A DNA stretch of 49,528 nt from Cytophagales bacterium (GTDB lineage Bacteria; Bacteroidota; Bacteroidia; Cytophagales; Cyclobacteriaceae). Made by a program: the position numbers and the translations under genes. Each line of letters starts with the position of its first letter. The first letter of the stretch is position 1. The notes below the pieces were generated by a model. It ran no database searches. It was not told where the DNA came from and saw only the letters and a program-made list of their open reading frames with translations. The stretch covers positions 1 through 49,528 of the forward strand of contig WGNT01000021.1 in NCBI GenBank assembly GCA_016124425.1, given 5' to 3'. This document shows positions 42,160 through 49,528 of this stretch, piece by piece.

Positions 42160-43005
42160 TTAGTTGATTCCAAACTTTAACCCAAAATACGTTTTTATCA
42201 TAAGGGAAATCTTTCTGGCGTTTGGGATGCGTATTCGCTCGCAGGTAATTACCTCAGGAGACAGACCTCTGATCTTGTCAAACAACTTCAAGTAGTACAA
42301 ATAGGCAATTTTTACACCCATCACCGTCCCTGCCGGAAGCTGATGGATACCAATTAGGGCCTCGTCGAAGTCGTGTTGTATATCTTCTTCAATACGTTTC
42401 TTTGTAGGATCGTCAAATTTGTTGAAATCTACACCTGGAAAATAAACCCTTCCCCTTTCTTCGAAATCGCTCTTAATATCTCGAAGGAAATTCACCTTTT
42501 GAAAAGCAGCGCCCAACTTACATGCAGGCGCTTTTAATTTGTTGTATATGTCCTCATCTCCCTCACAGAAGACCTTGAGGCACATAAGGCCAACCACTTC
42601 TGCGGATCCGTAAATGTACTCCTCATACTTGCTGTCCGAGTATATCGTGAAGTCAAGGTCCATTTCCATGCTATGCAAAAAAGCCTTTATGAGATCCTGC
42701 CCGATATTGTAGCGGTTCACAATGATCTGAAATGCATGAAGCACCGGGTTTAAGCTTATCTTTTGTTCTATTGCTTTGAATGTATCCTTTGCAAAGTCAT
42801 CCAGTAAGGCCTTTTTGTCAAAGTCATGAAAAGTATCTACGATTTCATCCGCATAGCGAACAAACCCATATATGGCATATATTGGCATGTGATACTTTTT
42901 GTCCAGCGTCCTTATACCCAATGTAAAAGAGGTGCTATACCGTTGGGTAATCAGTTTGCTACACGCGAAGGTAGTCTCCTCAAAAAGCAGCTTTGGATCT
43001 ATCAT
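42160..43005 (-). CDS. crtB: Phytoene synthase
   Basis: A 281-residue squalene/phytoene synthase that joins two geranylgeranyl diphosphates. The two aspartate-rich motifs are YADEIVD (in RYADEIVDTF, about 52-61) and NFLRDIKSDFEERGRVYFP (about 168-186). Length typical. It follows crtI by 22 bases. Confidence 0.95.
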   Translation of the reverse strand: MIDPKLLFEETTFACSKLITQRYSTSFTLGIRTLDKKYHMPIYAIYGFVRYADEIVDTFHDFDKKALLDDFAKDTFKAIEQKISLNPVLHAFQIIVNRYNIGQDLIKAFLHSMEMDLDFTIYSDSKYEEYIYGSAEVVGLMCLKVFCEGDEDIYNKLKAPACKLGAAFQKVNFLRDIKSDFEERGRVYFPGVDFNKFDDPTKKRIEEDIQHDFDEALIGIHQLPAGTVMGVKIAYLYYLKLFDKIRGLSPEVITCERIRIPNARKISLMIKTYFGLKFGIN

Positions 43006-43027
43006 GTCGGTTAATATATGGAAAATA

Positions 43028-44509
43028 TCACATTTTATGCTCTTTCTCTACTTCATTCGCGACAACTCCTCCTGAAATTAACGAAGGAGGAACTCCAGGG
43101 CCGGGTACCGTTAGCTGCCCAGTGTAGTACAAATTAGATACTTTTTTGCTTTTTAGAGACGGCTTTAGAATAGCTGTTTGGGTAAGTGTGTTGGCAAGGC
43201 CATAGGCATTCCCTTTAAACGCGTTGTAGTCGCGAATGAAATCTGTATGCGCATAGGACTTTTTGAAAATCACGTGCTCGCGTATTTTTTGTCCGGTAAG
43301 GAATTCAAGCCGATCCATGACAATGTCATAATATTTTTCCCGTATTTCTTCTTCATCAGGTAAGTTGGGGGCTAGTGGAATTAACAGAAATAAGTTCTCC
43401 ATGCCAGCAGGCGCCACAGTAGGGTCCGTCACAGACGGTACAGATGCATAAAAGAGCGGTTTTTCCGGCCACCTTGGATTGGTATAGATGGCATCGGCAT
43501 GTGGACCAAGCGGTTCGTCAAAGAATAGGTTATGATGCAGAAGATTTTTTAGACGTTTATTTACCCCTAGATAAAAAAGTAGCGATGAGGGAGCTAAGGT
43601 ACGTTTGTCCCAATAGGCAGGGGAGTAATTGCGGTATTTCTCGTCCAATAAATGAGCATCCACATGGTGATAATCAGCACCCGCAACCACCACATCAGCA
43701 GTAAGCTCCTCTCCTGTCTCCAGCGTGACGGAAACTGCCTTCCCTTCGCGTACGTTGATACTTTTTACCGGTGCCTGATACCTGAAGACGACTCCTTTTT
43801 CTTCCGCTAGAGATACCATTCCCTCAATTATCTGGTGCATTCCTCCTCGGGGATACCAGGTCCCCAGAGCGATATCTGCGTAGTTCATTAGACTGTATAG
43901 CGCTGGAATTTTCTCCGCTGTCTCGCCGAGAAACAGTACCGGAAATTCCATCAATCGGATAATGCGGTCATCTTTAAAAAATTTTCGCACGTGGCTGGAC
44001 ATGGATTGAAAGATGTCCATGCGAAACAAATCCCTTAACAGAGATAGCCGCGCAAATTCTAATAAGGAGCGGCTTGGTTTTTTTACCAGATCGTGGATTC
44101 CCACCTGATACTTATATGCTGCCTGATCGAGAAATTTGTCAAGCTGTGCAGAAGCTCCCGTTTCGATTTCTTCCAACATCGCCCGAAAAGCCTGAAGATC
44201 TGCCGGTATGTCGAGTCGGTTATTTTCGCCATAGATGACTGCATAGGAAGGGTCAAGTCGTATTAGATCGTAATAATCACTTACTTTTTTTCCAAAGCTG
44301 CCGAAGTAATTATCAAATACATCGGGCATCCAGTACCAACTAGGGCCCATATCAAAAACAAACCCCTCGGTGCTGAACTTTCTAGCTCGGCCACCGGGGG
44401 TCGTATTTTTTTCCAGTAATGTAACGGTATATCCTTTGTCGGCAAGATGAGTAGCAGCGGAAATTCCGGCAAAGCCGGCACCAATCACAACCACGTGTTT
44501 TGCGGTCAT
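43028..44509 (-). CDS. crtI: Phytoene desaturase
   Basis: A 493-residue FAD enzyme that desaturates phytoene, probably to lycopene. The start at 44509 (MTAKHVVVIGAGFAG) places the dinucleotide-binding GxGxxG at the very N-terminus, as usual, and leaves 1 base to the sigma gene; an upstream in-frame start would overlap that gene by over 100 bases. The C-terminal LTVPGPGVPPSLISGG is the family signature. Number of desaturation steps (three or four) cannot be told. Confidence 0.95.
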   Translation of the reverse strand: MTAKHVVVIGAGFAGISAATHLADKGYTVTLLEKNTTPGGRARKFSTEGFVFDMGPSWYWMPDVFDNYFGSFGKKVSDYYDLIRLDPSYAVIYGENNRLDIPADLQAFRAMLEEIETGASAQLDKFLDQAAYKYQVGIHDLVKKPSRSLLEFARLSLLRDLFRMDIFQSMSSHVRKFFKDDRIIRLMEFPVLFLGETAEKIPALYSLMNYADIALGTWYPRGGMHQIIEGMVSLAEEKGVVFRYQAPVKSINVREGKAVSVTLETGEELTADVVVAGADYHHVDAHLLDEKYRNYSPAYWDKRTLAPSSLLFYLGVNKRLKNLLHHNLFFDEPLGPHADAIYTNPRWPEKPLFYASVPSVTDPTVAPAGMENLFLLIPLAPNLPDEEEIREKYYDIVMDRLEFLTGQKIREHVIFKKSYAHTDFIRDYNAFKGNAYGLANTLTQTAILKPSLKSKKVSNLYYTGQLTVPGPGVPPSLISGGVVANEVEKEHKM

Positions 44510-44510
44510 A

Positions 44511-45023
44511 TTAATTTTTGGTTTGATATACGCAAAGATCGTCCTTGAGTAGTTTCCTTGCAATATGGATACGATTTTTAACAGTTCCAATCGGTATCTC
44601 CAACTTTTCGGCAATCTCATGATACTTGTACCCTCTGAAATGCATCATAAAGGGATCTTTGTATACATGATCTAATTTTGATATGGCTTTCGTAATGTCT
44701 TTCATCGCAAACCTGCCATAGGCGTCATTCTCTATAATCGCAGCACCAGAGTTGATGAAGTGTAAGTTGTCAGACGTATCTACGAACGTACCCCGCCTCA
44801 CCATTCGCTGATAATTTGTGATAAAGGTGTTCTTCATTATCGTATAAAGCCAGGCTTTTAAGTTAGTGCCATCGGTAAATTTGTCCTTGTTTGTGAATGC
44901 TTTGACCATAGTATCTTGTAGGAGATCGTTAGCATCATCCAAATCCCTTGTTAATTTTAAAGCAAATGGCTTCAAAGACTTGGTCAATTTTGTAAGTGAA
45001 TAACTAAATTCAAGCGTTGTCAT
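44511..45023 (-). CDS. ECF-type RNA polymerase sigma factor, first gene of the carotenoid operon
   Basis: A 170-residue sigma-70 family protein of the ECF type. Region 2 contains DLDDANDLLQDTMVKAF and region 4 YHEIAEKLEIPIGTVKNRIHIARKLL. No anti-sigma gene is next to it, unlike most ECF pairs. It sits directly before crtI, so it probably controls the pigment operon, possibly by autoregulation. Light or oxidative-stress signals are known inputs for carotenoid ECF systems in other bacteria; here this is inference. Confidence 0.9.
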   Translation of the reverse strand: MTTLEFSYSLTKLTKSLKPFALKLTRDLDDANDLLQDTMVKAFTNKDKFTDGTNLKAWLYTIMKNTFITNYQRMVRRGTFVDTSDNLHFINSGAAIIENDAYGRFAMKDITKAISKLDHVYKDPFMMHFRGYKYHEIAEKLEIPIGTVKNRIHIARKLLKDDLCVYQTKN

Positions 45024-45024
45024 G

Positions 45025-45090
45025 AGCTTTAACGTTTTGTTTAATCAAATGTATTAAATCCTAAACAAAGCTCAAAACATTTTGTCTAAT
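45025..45090 (-). promoter_or_regulatory. Repeated TTTGTTTA-type operator candidates around the crt promoter
   Basis: An 8-bp perfect inverted repeat, TTTGTTTA (45036-45043) and TAAACAAA (45062-45069), flanks the -7 box. In addition 45025-45045 and 45069-45090 form an imperfect direct repeat sharing AGCT, then TTTTGTNTAAT. A third TTTTGTTTAACGAATCAAAT copy lies at 45217-45236 region. This arrangement suits a repressor or activator that binds next to the start of transcription. Confidence 0.5.
45046..45077 (-). promoter_or_regulatory. Promoter of the sigma-crt operon
   Basis: On the minus strand TTTTG (45073-45077), exactly 19 bases, then TACATTTG (45046-45053): a full match to the Bacteroidota consensus TTTG/TAnnTTTG. 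Transcription should begin about 15-20 bases before the sigma start codon at 45023. Confidence 0.75.
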
Positions 45091-45096
45091 AATTTT

Positions 45097-45126
45097 AAAA
45101 AAAAATTCCACATTTTTTTAATGTGG
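45097..45126 (-). terminator. Rho-independent terminator of the dipeptidase operon
   Basis: On the minus strand CCACATT pairs with AATGTGG across 5 A, followed by AA and a run of nine T. It lies after the dipeptidase gene and just upstream of the crt promoter, isolating the two operons. Confidence 0.85.
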
Positions 45127-45267
45127 TTATTAATTTCCCTAAAAACACCCTTTAGTGGCTTTTTTAGCGGGTTAGCGGTACGAGATAATCATTGATAACC
45201 GGGAGAAGAATTTTTTTTGTTTAACGAATCAAATCAAATGTTAAAAAAAATACAGAGAAATTGGCAC

Positions 45268-46338
45268 CTATGCCCAAGCTTTTCTTAAAAATCGAATCCA
45301 GTTGCCATGCATCACCAGATGAATTTCTTCAGTGCTATATCCGCGTCTATGCAACATTTCAGGAATTCTACCCAGATCGGTAATCGTTTCTAAATCGTAC
45401 GGGCTTTGTTCCCTTCCATACGCCCCATCCAAGTCAGAGCCGATTCCGATGTGGTTCGCATTTCCGGCAATCTGACAGATATGGTCCATGTGGTCAATGA
45501 CTTTTTCTAGATCACAATCCATTTCCTTGGGTTGTGATTTTCCCCGGATCCATCCGGGTACCATCATCCACGCATCCAATGCACCGCCAATGACAGATCC
45601 CCGGTCAATTAGCGCTTTGATTTGGTCGTCACTGAACTGCCTGTTGTGGTTTACTAATGCCCGGCAGTTGTTGTGGCTAGCCCATACGGGTCCATGGAAA
45701 TGGTCCAACGCTTCCCAAAAACTATCGTCGCAGAGGTGGGTCGCATCCAATATAATGTTCAGGGATTCCATAAGTTTTAGCAGCTCCCTGCCCTTGGTAC
45801 CCATAAAGCCTGTGGCGTCAGTGCCCTGCGCGTAGCGACCTGGCCCGTAATGTGCTGGTCCTAATGCTCTTAGGCCCGACGCATAACTCTTCTCCAAATA
45901 GCTAAGGTCGACAATCGAGTCAGCACCCTCCAGCGACAATATATACCCGACAGGTAAATCAGCAGTTGGTCCTTGTCCCATCCACCGGTCTAGATGGCTA
46001 TCCAAACCAGTGCGATCGATGATCTGAACCATTTCGCCAGCATCTTCCATCGCGCGGTACCAGGCAAGTTGGCCTTGTGTCTGTGCCCAGGCCTGTGCCG
46101 GAGAGTGCCATCCGGGAAGCGGATTCCCGGGAGCAACGTACCTCGCAATCTGAGTTGCAACAACTAATCCTATATTTCCCGCTCTAAGTGCCGGCAGGGA
46201 TACGGTTGCATTTCCCCGGTCTGGCTTATCAGTCAATCCGTGTTCCCGCGCATTAATGGCTTGTACGGACTGTGTGAGATCCCTGTTCCATTCAAGGGCA
46301 TTCATACTAAGGTCTAAATGGGCATCTATCGTGAACAT
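45268..46338 (-). CDS. Membrane dipeptidase family protein (peptidase M19)
   Basis: A 356-residue zinc dipeptidase of the renal-dipeptidase family. The metal-binding HxD is in DAHLDLSM (residues 6-13), further ligands in DATHLCDD and the ASHNN motif, and SDLDG closes the site. Such enzymes split dipeptides with a free C-terminal residue that may be D-configured. No signal peptide is seen, so it is probably cytosolic. It is the last gene of a four-gene run with a GntP permease, RidA and D-threonine aldolase. Confidence 0.9.
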   Translation of the reverse strand: MFTIDAHLDLSMNALEWNRDLTQSVQAINAREHGLTDKPDRGNATVSLPALRAGNIGLVVATQIARYVAPGNPLPGWHSPAQAWAQTQGQLAWYRAMEDAGEMVQIIDRTGLDSHLDRWMGQGPTADLPVGYILSLEGADSIVDLSYLEKSYASGLRALGPAHYGPGRYAQGTDATGFMGTKGRELLKLMESLNIILDATHLCDDSFWEALDHFHGPVWASHNNCRALVNHNRQFSDDQIKALIDRGSVIGGALDAWMMVPGWIRGKSQPKEMDCDLEKVIDHMDHICQIAGNANHIGIGSDLDGAYGREQSPYDLETITDLGRIPEMLHRRGYSTEEIHLVMHGNWIRFLRKAWA

Positions 46339-46382
46339 AATTAATTTTTTATTCTTATGTTATGGTAAGCCAAATCCTTGAA

Positions 46383-47504
46383 TTAGAAAGTGAGTCGTTT
46401 ATCCCTTGCGGCTACATTCCATTCCCCGGATTGTTTTCCGTCAACAACCGTAAACACACGGTCATGAAGCGCAACGGTGGGACATATATGATAGGGAATG
46501 CCATAGAAGAGATCTCCTATTTTATAGGAGTGGTCCTCAGAAGTCTTAAGGACGAGGTGTTCTTCACTTTGGCTGATGGGCACTAGCCCAGGGGCATTCA
46601 GAAAAGAGACCCGGTTGGCAAGTGGGTTTTCAGCGGCAATGGACTTGTGGCCCAAGTCAAGGCAAATAAGGCCCGGTGCAGGCAATGAAATTACCCGGGT
46701 GATGACGAGGGCGGCAGGAATAAAGGGCTGTTCGGGAAGTCCGTCCCCATAGCCCTTATCCCAATAGACGAAGGTGCCAGGTGAACAGACCGTTTCTTCA
46801 CGAGCTGCGTGAATGGTAAATGTAGTAGACCCTCCAGCGATAACTTCAATGGTATGTCCCAGCGCACGAAGTCGCTTGTAGCTGGATAAAACTGGAGCGT
46901 AGCCTTCGTCACAGGCTTTCGTCCGCTCTTTTATATCCGTTTGCCTGAGGTGTCCGTCATAGACGTGAAAACCCCTCACGCGGATTCCTGGCATCGGAAC
47001 GGTGTCAAGAAAAAGGTTTTCCGCCGCCTCACCCGTACTGATTCCAGTCCTATTGGTACCGGCATTGAGGTCTATGTATGCGTTGATTATAAGGTTGTGC
47101 TGTTGCCCAAGATCAGAAAGCTGTTGGGCAACAACATCATTGTCAATAAGACAGGAGAAAACAACCTCAGGGGCTGACTGTATCAAACGCAACCAGCGTC
47201 CTTGTTTGGGGCCAACTGGTTGATAAGCGAGTAGGATATCCTTTGCTCCTGCCCTTACCAGCATTTCCGCTTCAGCAACCGTTGCGCATTTAAAGGAACG
47301 AATACCGGCCTCCATCATCATTTGGCAGGCTTCTATACTTTTATTTGTCTTTACATGAGGTCTTAGCCGCGAGGGGTCTTTTACTACGGAGACCGCCTTT
47401 TCAATGTTCTCTTTTACCCTGGAGACATATACCAGTAATGCCGGGGTATCGATCTGCTCGGGATTTGAGATGGTATACCAGTCGCTTCTCGTATCAACCA
47501 TCAT
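46383..47504 (-). CDS. D-threonine aldolase-family PLP enzyme
   Basis: A 373-residue fold-type III PLP enzyme, like alanine racemase at its N-terminus. The PLP lysine is Lys52 in RPHVKTNKS, and the metal site typical of D-threonine aldolase is seen as His339 and Cys341 in PYHICPTVALHD. Family members cleave D-threonine or D-3-hydroxy amino acids to glycine and an aldehyde with Mn or Mg. It follows ridA by 1 base. The precise substrate (D-threonine, D-hydroxyaspartate or a related compound) is inferred from family. Confidence 0.87.
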   Translation of the reverse strand: MMVDTRSDWYTISNPEQIDTPALLVYVSRVKENIEKAVSVVKDPSRLRPHVKTNKSIEACQMMMEAGIRSFKCATVAEAEMLVRAGAKDILLAYQPVGPKQGRWLRLIQSAPEVVFSCLIDNDVVAQQLSDLGQQHNLIINAYIDLNAGTNRTGISTGEAAENLFLDTVPMPGIRVRGFHVYDGHLRQTDIKERTKACDEGYAPVLSSYKRLRALGHTIEVIAGGSTTFTIHAAREETVCSPGTFVYWDKGYGDGLPEQPFIPAALVITRVISLPAPGLICLDLGHKSIAAENPLANRVSFLNAPGLVPISQSEEHLVLKTSEDHSYKIGDLFYGIPYHICPTVALHDRVFTVVDGKQSGEWNVAARDKRLTF

Positions 47505-47505
47505 A

Positions 47506-47976
47506 TTATACCAATTCGAACAACGCCTCTATCTCCACCGGAATATTCCCTGGTAAGGATCCGAAGCCTACCGCTGATCTTGTCCCTATACCGTTTTCCT
47601 CACCCCATACCTGGGCGAAAAGTTCGCTGCACCCATTAATGACAAAGGGATGCTCTCCGAAATCAACGGTACTGTTCACCATTCCTAGTACTTTAATGAC
47701 CCGCTTTACTTTGTTTAGGCTGCCAAGGTGCGACTGAATCGTGGATAACATGGTTAAGCCTACTTGTTGGGCAGCGGCTTTTGCTTCATCCTTTTCCATG
47801 TCCCTTCCAACCTTGCCGGTCAGGAGTGAACCGTCATCGGTCACTGGACCATGTCCGGATAGATATAGGTGTTTGCCGTCAATGAGGTAGGGCTTGTATA
47901 CCCCCATTGGTTTGGGAGCAGGGGGTAGGTTTAGCCCTAAGGCATTGAATCTGGACTCTGCGGATTCGATTTCCAT
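47506..47976 (-). CDS. RidA family protein (YjgF/UK114)
   Basis: A 156-residue Rid-superfamily protein that hydrolyses reactive enamine or imine intermediates released by PLP enzymes. LYLSGHGPV and ENGIGTRSAVGFGSLPGNIPVEIEALFE match the family; the usual catalytic-arginine position is GIGTRSAVG. It is longer than canonical RidA (about 130) because of an N-terminal extension, as in the clade linked to D-threonine-aldolase-type genes. Fits detoxification for the neighbouring PLP enzyme. Confidence 0.88.
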   Translation of the reverse strand: MEIESAESRFNALGLNLPPAPKPMGVYKPYLIDGKHLYLSGHGPVTDDGSLLTGKVGRDMEKDEAKAAAQQVGLTMLSTIQSHLGSLNKVKRVIKVLGMVNSTVDFGEHPFVINGCSELFAQVWGEENGIGTRSAVGFGSLPGNIPVEIEALFELV

Positions 47977-48020
47977 AAGTGATCTTTTTTACAGGATGTC
48001 TGGTTTGTTAATTCACGAAG

Positions 48021-49343
48021 TTAAACAAATAAATTCAATGCCAAAACTCCCAACAGGCCCATAATCGAGATCATCGTTTCTATAAGCGACCATGACAGGA
48101 GTGTTTGTTTGATGGATAAGTTAAAATACTCTTTGACAAGCCAGAAGCCTCCGTCGTTGAAGTGGGAGAATATCAGGCTACCTGATCCGATGGCAAGTAC
48201 CATCAGATTTGGATCTACCAGCGTGCTGTTTGCAAGCATGGGTCCGATGATTCCCGCAGCCGTGAGCGCGGCGACAGTAGCGGACCCGATAGAGACCCGA
48301 ATGATGGCGGCAATCATCCATCCCAGAAAAAGGGGATTGACATCCCAGCCTTTCAGGAACCCGGCGATTTGTCCGCTTACCCCGCTTTCCACAAGGACCT
48401 GTTTAAACGCACCTGAACCGGCAATGATCAGAATGACAAGTGCCACGTCCTTTACGGCGGCACCGTACTCTTCCATTATCGGTTCGATCTTTTTCTGCAT
48501 GAGGATTCCCAAGCTAATTGTTGCCCAAAGCAGGGAGATAAGCATCACCACCGACGGATCACTAAAAAATTTCAAATAGGGGTAAATGGAATGGGTAGTT
48601 TCGACTTGGAGAAGTGCAAGGGAGGTCACAATCAGAAGAAAAACAGGAAGCAAGGAAGTAACAAGACTGTTAGCCAAGCCTGGAAGCGATTCCGGGGTTT
48701 TGTTTTCACCTCTAAAGGAGGCTAAGGGCTGAAATACCATTTCCTGAATCCATCTTGATTTTGCATAAAGTGGACCTGCAATGATGATGAGGGGAATGCT
48801 AAGGAGTATGCCATAGATCAAGGTTATCCCCATATTCGCCCCGAACTGTGCCACTAGGGCCACGGGTGCGGGATGTGGGGGCAGCAGTCCGTGGATAACC
48901 GATAGGGCGGCCAACATAGGTGCTCCGACCACCATGGTAGGGACCTTGTACTGATACGCGACGGTAAATACAATTGGCACAAGCAAGACAAAACCCACGT
49001 TGAAGAAAAGCGGAATTCCTACAATCAGTCCCGTAAGTGCGATTGCCCAGTGGATGTTCGATTTGCCGAACAACTGCATAAGAAAGGCCGAGATGCGCTG
49101 GGCAGCACCGCTGGAAGCAACAATCTTTCCCAACATCGCTCCTACAGTGATCACGATAATCAACGACCCCAGTAAGTCGCCAATTCCCCGTTGAACGGCA
49201 GTCATTATAGCCGGTAGCGGAATGCCGAGAAAAAGTCCCGCGTAAATAGAGACAATCAAAAAGGAAATAAAAGGTTCTATTTTAAGCCATACAATTAACA
49301 GAACAAGTAAAAGAATGCTTGAAGCGATGATAAGGAAGGTCAT
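48021..49343 (-). CDS. GntP-family permease (gluconate / D-serine-type transporter)
   Basis: A 440-residue transporter with about 12-14 hydrophobic segments. Motifs such as VHGLLPPHPAP, ITVGAMLGKIVASSGAA, GVSGQIAGF and SATVAALTAAGIIGPM are typical of GntP/DsdX. Family members carry gluconate or D-serine with protons. Because it heads a run with a D-threonine-aldolase-family enzyme and a dipeptidase, a D-amino-acid substrate is more likely than gluconate; no gluconate kinase is present. 44 bases before ridA. Confidence 0.9.
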   Translation of the reverse strand: MTFLIIASSILLLVLLIVWLKIEPFISFLIVSIYAGLFLGIPLPAIMTAVQRGIGDLLGSLIIVITVGAMLGKIVASSGAAQRISAFLMQLFGKSNIHWAIALTGLIVGIPLFFNVGFVLLVPIVFTVAYQYKVPTMVVGAPMLAALSVIHGLLPPHPAPVALVAQFGANMGITLIYGILLSIPLIIIAGPLYAKSRWIQEMVFQPLASFRGENKTPESLPGLANSLVTSLLPVFLLIVTSLALLQVETTHSIYPYLKFFSDPSVVMLISLLWATISLGILMQKKIEPIMEEYGAAVKDVALVILIIAGSGAFKQVLVESGVSGQIAGFLKGWDVNPLFLGWMIAAIIRVSIGSATVAALTAAGIIGPMLANSTLVDPNLMVLAIGSGSLIFSHFNDGGFWLVKEYFNLSIKQTLLSWSLIETMISIMGLLGVLALNLFV

Positions 49344-49430
49344 AAAATAGCGCCGATTGGGTGGAAAGTAACAACTGCGCGAAAAAAATAGGGTATTCTA
49401 ACCAAAATGTCTACCTATTTGGTGAATTAA

Positions 49431-49528
49431 TTAGCGCTTTATCCATTTTAGTTGTTGGGACGCCTCTGAAGTCAGGAGCCGTAAAAAGTATACCCCACTG
49501 GGTAGCGCCTGCAATTTTATGGTTACGG
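49431..49528 (-). CDS. C-terminal fragment of a T9SS-secreted protein
   Basis: The last 31 codons of a gene that continues beyond the right edge. The reading frame gives VTIKLQALPSGVYFLRL, then a polar stretch and SQQLKWIKR followed by a stop (TAA, at 49431-49433). LPSGVYFLRL with a basic C-terminal end is typical of the type A sorting domain of Bacteroidota type IX secretion. The identity of the cargo is off-window. Confidence 0.8.
   Translation of the reverse strand, partial: VTIKLQALPSGVYFLRLLTSEASQQLKWIKR

Noticed and set aside
1-49528. CRISPR arrays, insertion sequences, transposases, phage genes, rRNA genes
   Set aside because: None recognised; no evenly spaced repeats and no transposase, integrase or phage-like proteins.

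Overview
The window looks like chromosomal DNA of a gliding, carotenoid-pigmented member of the Bacteroidota, most likely order Cytophagales. The support is: two proteins ending in type IX secretion sorting domains, a GldJ-type lipoprotein, a TonB-dependent receptor with a carboxypeptidase-regulatory-like N-terminus, promoters of the Bacteroidota type (TTG / 19-20 bases / TAnnTTTG), almost no Shine-Dalgarno sequences, and a crtI-crtB-crtYcd-ispH-crtW pigment operon. The species cannot be named from sequence alone.

Layout. 1-1382 (+): 3' part of a polyprenyl diphosphate synthase and a rhomboid protease. 1549-3036 (-): a lipoprotein sulfatase. 3069-13439 (-): a tightly packed, A/T-rich run of twelve genes (ribA-like, RibD-type reductase, CDP-alcohol phosphatidyltransferase, glycosyltransferase, membrane methyltransferase, two soluble methyltransferases, flippase, MDR oxidoreductase, FkbM methyltransferase, degenerate 6-pyruvoyltetrahydropterin-synthase-like protein, LTA-synthase-like membrane protein). 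13440-14284: a non-coding stretch with a tRNA-Arg(CCT), its terminator and a 23-bp duplicate of the 5' part of the tRNA. 14285-16545 (+): the ribosomal operon rpsP-rimM-trmD-rplS. 16640-19110 (+): LemA and DUF2207. 19169-26933 (-): a YCF48-repeat secreted protein, GldJ and Mfd. 27153-34031 (+ apart from the Fur gene): an oxidase subunit III, HflK/HflC, an SRPBCC protein, an aspartyl protease and an orphan histidine kinase. 34053-39778 (-): NagB, a TRIC-type channel, a methyltransferase, a BamA/TamA-type barrel and a TonB receptor. 39852-45023 (-): an ECF sigma factor followed by the carotenoid genes. 45268-49343 (-): dipeptidase, D-threonine aldolase, RidA and a GntP-family permease, which look like a D-amino-acid or dipeptide utilisation operon. 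49431-49528 (-): the tail of another secreted protein.

The most interesting part is 3069-13439. It starts from the riboflavin-type enzymes GTP cyclohydrolase II and pyrimidine reductase, but has no deaminase, lumazine synthase or riboflavin synthase. It adds a PTPS homologue that has lost its catalytic cysteine and one zinc ligand, a CDP-alcohol phosphatidyltransferase with an intact catalytic motif, a glycosyltransferase, four methyltransferase-like proteins, a flippase and an extracytoplasmic phospho-headgroup transferase-like protein. My inference is that it makes a GTP-derived (pyrimidine or pterin-like), methylated, glycosylated, membrane-anchored molecule that is exported. From memory, Streptomyces coelicolor has a related locus of unknown product (GTP cyclohydrolase II SCO6655 and PTPS homologue SCO6650, the latter also without zinc site and catalytic triad). 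The Bacteroidota version with flippase and LTA-synthase-like protein appears not to be described, but I could not search for it.

The second notable part is the carotenoid operon. It is headed by a lone ECF sigma gene whose upstream region has a near-perfect Bacteroidota promoter flanked by an 8-bp inverted repeat.
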